Shown here in pieces: positions 5,734 through 8,581 of a stretch of 8,581 bases of DNA (positions are counted from its first letter, which is position 1; every line of letters starts with the position of its first letter). The notes under the pieces are model-generated. The model saw only the letters and a list, made by a program, of their open reading frames with translations, made no database searches and had not been told where the DNA came from. Location: assembly GCA_003527165.1 (NCBI GenBank), contig DPSI01000273.1, forward strand, positions 1 through 8,581. The letters are read 5' to 3'. Position numbers and translations under genes: made by a program. Source of the DNA: Pseudomonas sp. GTDB lineage: Bacteria; Pseudomonadota; Gammaproteobacteria; Pseudomonadales; Pseudomonadaceae.

Positions 5734-7035
5734 TTACAGCCTTTTCTCGAAGATCTTCGAGTTGCGCTGGAAGTTGTAGAGCGAAGCCCGCGCGGCCGGT
5801 AGGCGCTCCACGCCGCTGGGCTCGAAGCCGCGTTCGCGGAACCAGTGCGCCGTACGGGTGGTGAGCACGAACAGGGTTTTCAACCCCAGCTTGCGCGCCC
5901 GCGCTTCGATGCGCTCGAGCAGCTCGTCACCGCGGCCGCCATGACGATATTCGGGATTCACCGCCAGGCAGGCCAGCTCTCCCGCATCGGAATCGGCGAT
6001 CGGATACAGCGCCGCACAGGCGATGATCAGCCCGTCGCGCTCGACGATGCTGAATTGCTCCACTTCCCGCTCCAGCACTTCGCGGGAACGCCGCACGAGG
6101 ATGCCCTGCTCTTCCAGCGGTGTGATCAGGTCGATCAGTCCGCCGACATCTTCAATGGTCGCCTCGCGCAGTTGCTCGAACTGCTCCTGGGTCACCAGGG
6201 TACCGTCCCCACCGTCACGGGTGAAAAGTTCGTTGAGCAGCGAACCGTCCTCGGCATAGCTGATCACGTGGCTGCGCCGCACACCGCCTTTACAGGCTTG
6301 CGCCGCGGCGTCGAGCAGCTCGGCCTGATAGGTACCAACGAGGCGCTCGAGGTACGCCGGGATCTGTGGAGGACGCAGCTCGCGCACCAGCTTGCCGGCT
6401 TCGTCACGCAGGCCACGCTCGGAGCCGTAGAGCACCAGCTTGTCGGCCTGCAGGTCGATGGCGGCGCGGGTGGCGATATCTTCACAGGCGATATTGAAAA
6501 TCTCCCCGGTCGGTGAATACCCCAGCGGCGACAGCAGCACGATGGTGCGCTCATCCAGCAAGCGGCCGATGCCCTTGCGGTCGACGCGACGCACTTCCCC
6601 GGTATGGTGGAAATCCACACCATCGAGCACGCCGATCGGCCGCGCGGTGACGAAGTTGCCGCTGGCCACGCGCAGCCGTGCGCCCTGCATTGGCGAGGCG
6701 GCCATGTCCATCGACAGCCGGGCCTCTAGGGCGATGCGCATATGGCCGACGGCGTCGATCACGCATTCCAGCGTGGCCGAATCGGTGATACGCAGGTCAC
6801 GGTGGAAGCGCGGCTGAATCCCGCGGGCCGCCAGTCGCGCCTCGATCTGCGGGCGCGAACCGAACACCAGCACCAGGCGCACGCCGAGGCTGTGCAGCAG
6901 TACCAAGTCATGGACGATATTGGCGAAGTTGGGATGCTCCAGACTGTCGCCAGGCAGCATGACCACGAAGGTGCGGTCGCGGTGCGAGTTGATATAGGGC
7001 GATGAGTCGCGAAGCCAGGTGACGTAGTTGTGCAT
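5734..7035 (-). CDS. argA: Amino-acid N-acetyltransferase (N-acetylglutamate synthase)
   Basis: 433 residues, the usual length for bifunctional-looking ArgA. It transfers acetyl from acetyl-CoA to L-glutamate, the first step of arginine synthesis, in the cytoplasm. In Pseudomonas, where acetyl groups are recycled by ArgJ, it mainly tops up the cycle. An N-terminal amino-acid-kinase-like domain, about 1-285, binds arginine for feedback inhibition (FGSRPQIEARL, LLSPLGYSPTGEIFNIACED). A C-terminal GNAT domain, about 287-433, carries the acetyl-CoA loop R374-x-x-G377-x-G379 in YRHGGRGDELL and the late segment LTTRTAHWFRERGFEPS. The start is ATG at 7035 (MHNYVTWLRDSSPYINSHRD), matching homologues, with AAGG upstream; an in-frame ATG at 7110 would add 25 unrelated residues. 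It follows argE on the same strand after 104 bp. Confidence 0.96.
   Translation of the reverse strand: MHNYVTWLRDSSPYINSHRDRTFVVMLPGDSLEHPNFANIVHDLVLLHSLGVRLVLVFGSRPQIEARLAARGIQPRFHRDLRITDSATLECVIDAVGHMRIALEARLSMDMAASPMQGARLRVASGNFVTARPIGVLDGVDFHHTGEVRRVDRKGIGRLLDERTIVLLSPLGYSPTGEIFNIACEDIATRAAIDLQADKLVLYGSERGLRDEAGKLVRELRPPQIPAYLERLVGTYQAELLDAAAQACKGGVRRSHVISYAEDGSLLNELFTRDGGDGTLVTQEQFEQLREATIEDVGGLIDLITPLEEQGILVRRSREVLEREVEQFSIVERDGLIIACAALYPIADSDAGELACLAVNPEYRHGGRGDELLERIEARARKLGLKTLFVLTTRTAHWFRERGFEPSGVERLPAARASLYNFQRNSKIFEKRL
5746..5761. repeat. 16-bp perfect palindrome in the argA 3' end
   Basis: CTCGAAGATCTTCGAG, over the codons near the argA C-terminus, can form a 6-bp stem with a GATC loop in either transcript. 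No T-run follows on the minus strand, so it is not a standard terminator for argA. It might stabilise the 3' end of the mRNA. Confidence 0.5.
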
Positions 7036-7113
7036 TGCAGAAGCCTTAGGTAACCGCTCTTTTTCAGTCCGGAAGCCGGGTCGGGTAAGTGATGCAGGGA
7101 GCAAATTCATACT

Positions 7114-7128
7114 GCGATTCAGAATCGC
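7114..7128. promoter_or_regulatory. Operator-like palindrome upstream of argA
   Basis: GCGATTC-A-GAATCGC is a perfect inverted repeat with 7-bp arms, in the 104-bp spacer between the argE stop and the argA start. A weak promoter-like pair flanks it on the minus strand: TTCGGC at 7126-7131 and TATGAA 15 bp further. The position suits a regulator site for argA. It does not fit the Pseudomonas ArgR box (TGTCGC-N8-AA), so the binding protein is unknown. Confidence 0.45.
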
Positions 7129-7139
7129 CGAACCTGCTC

Positions 7140-8297
7140 CTATCCTCGGCTCGCCGGTTGCAGGCAGTAGTGTTCGATCATTGCACGCAACAGCCTTACA
7201 GTGGGTTCGATTCTGTCGAGGTCCAGGTATTCGTCCGGCTGGTGCGCACAGGCGATATCGCCCGGGCCGAGCACCAGCGTCTCGCAGCCAAGCTGCTGAA
7301 GATAAGGTGCTTCGGTGGAGAAGGCCACTGCCTCGGCGACGTGGCCGGTCAGCCGCTCGGCTAGCCTGACCAACTCGCCACCGGCGGGCTGATCGAAGGC
7401 CGGCACACTGGGGAACAGCGGCGTCAGGTCGATCTTTACCTGACGCCTTTCCGCCACCGGGCGCAAGCGCTGGGCAATGGCCTCGCGTAAATGCTCCGGC
7501 TGCATACCCGGTAGCGGCCGCAGGTCGTACTCAAGCGAACACTGGCCGCAGATGCGGTTGGGGTTGTCGCCGCCGTGGATGCAGCCCAGGTTGAGCGTCG
7601 GCTGCGCCACGTCGAACAGCGGATTGTTGTATTGATGCTGCCACTCGCGGCGCAACGCCAGCAGTTCGCCCATCACGTCGTGCATCGCTTCCAGCGCGCT
7701 GTGGCCGAAATCGGGGTTAGAAGAGTGGCCGCTCTGCCCGTGAATCTCGATGCCCTCCATCATGATGCCCTTGTGCAGGCGCACCGGCCGTAACCCGGTG
7801 GGCTCGCCGATCACCGCGGCCCGACCCAACGGCCGGCCGGCCTCGGCCAGCGCACGGGCGCCGGACATGGAGCTCTCCTCGTCGCAGGTGGCGAGGATCA
7901 GCAGCGGCTGCCTGAACGGCTGGTCGAGCAGCGGCAGCACGGCTTCGATGATCAGCGCGAAGAAGCCCTTCATGTCGCAGCTGCCGAGGCCGTACCAGCG
8001 GTCGTCGGCTTCGCGTAGCCGCAGTGGGTCGGCCGTCCACAGCTCGGCATCGAAGGGTACGGTGTCGCTGTGCCCGGCCAGCACCAGGCCGCCCGGTCCG
8101 GTGCCGTAGCTGGCAAGCAGATTGAATTTGCCGGGCGAGATTTCCTGCGTTTCACAGGCGAAACCGAGATCGCCGAGCCAGCCGGCGAGCAGGTCGATGA
8201 CTGGCCGGTTGGTCTGATCCCAATGTGCCTGGGTACAACTCACAGAGGGCGCGGCAACAAGCGCGGCAAACTGGTCTTTGAGCGAGGGGATGGGCAC
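7140..8297 (-). CDS. argE: N-acetylornithine deacetylase (M20 family)
   Basis: 385 residues, the standard length for ArgE, a cytoplasmic metal-dependent M20 amidohydrolase that deacetylates N2-acetylornithine to ornithine. The metal and catalytic residues are all present and in order: H76 and D78 in AGHSDTVPFD, bridging D108 in GLGSCDMKG, catalytic E140/E141 in CDEESSMSG, E165 in GEPT, and H352 in CAHQPDEY. The dimerisation domain, about 175-285, includes the conserved GQSGHSSNP. The start is GTG at 8297, fixed by a near-consensus AGGAGGT (8303-8309) at ideal spacing and by agreement with Pseudomonas ArgE (MPIPSLKDQFAAL). Pseudomonads also recycle acetyl groups through ArgJ, so the role here may be supplementary, or the true substrate may be another N-acyl amino acid. 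It lies between pit and argA on the same strand. Confidence 0.93.
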   Translation of the reverse strand: MPIPSLKDQFAALVAAPSVSCTQAHWDQTNRPVIDLLAGWLGDLGFACETQEISPGKFNLLASYGTGPGGLVLAGHSDTVPFDAELWTADPLRLREADDRWYGLGSCDMKGFFALIIEAVLPLLDQPFRQPLLILATCDEESSMSGARALAEAGRPLGRAAVIGEPTGLRPVRLHKGIMMEGIEIHGQSGHSSNPDFGHSALEAMHDVMGELLALRREWQHQYNNPLFDVAQPTLNLGCIHGGDNPNRICGQCSLEYDLRPLPGMQPEHLREAIAQRLRPVAERRQVKIDLTPLFPSVPAFDQPAGGELVRLAERLTGHVAEAVAFSTEAPYLQQLGCETLVLGPGDIACAHQPDEYLDLDRIEPTVRLLRAMIEHYCLQPASRG

Positions 8298-8302
8298 CGG
8301 CG

Positions 8303-8309
8303 ACCTCCT
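8303..8309 (-). promoter_or_regulatory. Strong Shine-Dalgarno deciding the argE GTG start
   Basis: AGGAGGT on the minus strand, with AGGAGG placed 6 nt before GTG at 8297. It is close to the full anti-16S consensus and settles the non-ATG start. Confidence 0.85.
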
Positions 8310-8348
8310 GAAAGACGCGAACGAAGGTGCTCAGTGAAACATGAAACG

Positions 8349-8388
8349 CCCGCGGCAGTTTCACCGTCAGGCGAAAAACTGCCGCAGG
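8349..8388 (-). terminator. Long hairpin terminator between pit and argE
   Basis: A perfect 10-bp inverted repeat, GCGGCAGTTT (8352-8361) with AAACTGCCGC (8376-8385). On the minus strand it extends outward by three pairs (one G-U), and inward the TCGCC/GGTGA bases can also pair around a TGAC loop. The minus-strand sequence after it is GGCGTTTCATGTTTCAC, only moderately T-rich. It lies directly downstream of the pit stop, so it most likely terminates or attenuates pit transcripts. With one fewer outer pair it could also fold on the other strand. Confidence 0.65.
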
Positions 8389-8403
8389 GCTTGGGGTGGT
8401 CTA

Positions 8404-8580
8404 TCAGACGAAGATCGCTTGCAGGATGGTAAAGAACAGGATCGACAACGCTGCACCGACCGGTAGCGTGATCAGCCAGGACATGAAGATCTTGCCGATC
8501 ACGCCCAGGTTGAGCGCGCCGATACCACGAGCGATCCCCACGCCCAGTACCGCACCGACCAGCGTGTGCGTGGTGGAAAC
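8404..8580 (-). CDS. pit: Low-affinity inorganic phosphate transporter, C-terminal part
   Basis: Only the last 58 codons and the TGA stop are in the window; the gene continues past the right edge. The translation begins VSTTHTLVGAVLGVGIARG, the second repeated signature of the Pit (PiT, PF01384) family of inner-membrane phosphate/cation symporters. It continues through the final hydrophobic segment SWLITLPVGAALSILFFTIL and ends LQAIFV. The family takes up phosphate, with or as a metal-phosphate complex, driven by the proton gradient. It sits upstream of argE on the same strand, separated by 106 bp and a hairpin terminator, matching the conserved Pseudomonas order argE-pit. The position 3' to the signature and the hydrophobic end make the family call firm despite the short fragment. 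Confidence 0.9.
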   Translation of the reverse strand, partial: VSTTHTLVGAVLGVGIARGIGALNLGVIGKIFMSWLITLPVGAALSILFFTILQAIFV

Positions 8581-8581
8581 C

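Noticed and set aside
5538..5864. A 108-codon frame across the gshA-argA gap
   Set aside because: Its middle (ANPWRAEAHPTE) is translated REP sequence, a well-known source of spurious annotations, and its end runs antisense into argA.
7111..7130. The GCGATTC palindrome as a terminator for argE
   Set aside because: A one-base centre forces a shorter stem, and the minus-strand sequence after it (AGTATGAATTTG) has no T-run.
1..8581. Mobile element, CRISPR, toxin-antitoxin, phage-defence or secondary-metabolite system
   Set aside because: All seven genes belong to one conserved housekeeping neighbourhood with uniform composition, and no integrase, transposase, spaced repeat array or unknown gene is present.

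Overview
This is an ordinary chromosomal window from a high-GC gammaproteobacterium. The proteins and their order match the Pseudomonas locus ompR/amgR - tex - hotdog thioesterase - gshA - argA - argE - pit (PA5200-PA5207 in P. aeruginosa, from memory). Sequence details and the intergenic repeats suggest the P. stutzeri/P. mendocina side of the group rather than P. aeruginosa itself; that placement is inference. No tRNA, rRNA, CRISPR array, insertion sequence, integrase or phage gene is visible, and no gene is frameshifted.

Layout. Minus strand 27-761: OmpR/AmgR-type response regulator. Its sensor kinase gene (envZ/amgS) would lie just beyond the left edge, separated by a short tandem of 7-bp repeats. 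A 327-bp divergent intergenic region (762-1088) carries candidate promoters for ompR and tex, more 7-bp repeats and several inverted repeats. Plus strand: tex (1089-3410), a PaaI-type thioesterase (3413-3799, only 2 bp after tex) and gshA (3937-5514, TTG start). A 219-bp convergent gap (5515-5733) holds REP-like palindromes and a terminator-like fold. Minus strand, written right to left as transcribed: the last 58 codons of a Pit phosphate transporter (8404-8580), a strong hairpin terminator, argE (7140-8297, GTG start with a near-perfect Shine-Dalgarno) and argA (5734-7035). A 104-bp spacer with an operator-like palindrome separates argE from argA.

Function. ArgA and ArgE catalyse the first and the deacetylation steps of ornithine/arginine synthesis, GshA the first step of glutathione synthesis. 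Tex is an RNA-binding transcription-related factor and the OmpR-type regulator probably handles envelope stress. They form a conserved neighbourhood, not one pathway. I do not see an undescribed biological system here. What merits a second look is in the intergenic DNA: the inverted 7-bp repeat arrays around ompR, one of which lies where the tex -35 element should be, the REP-like pair, and the palindrome in front of argA.
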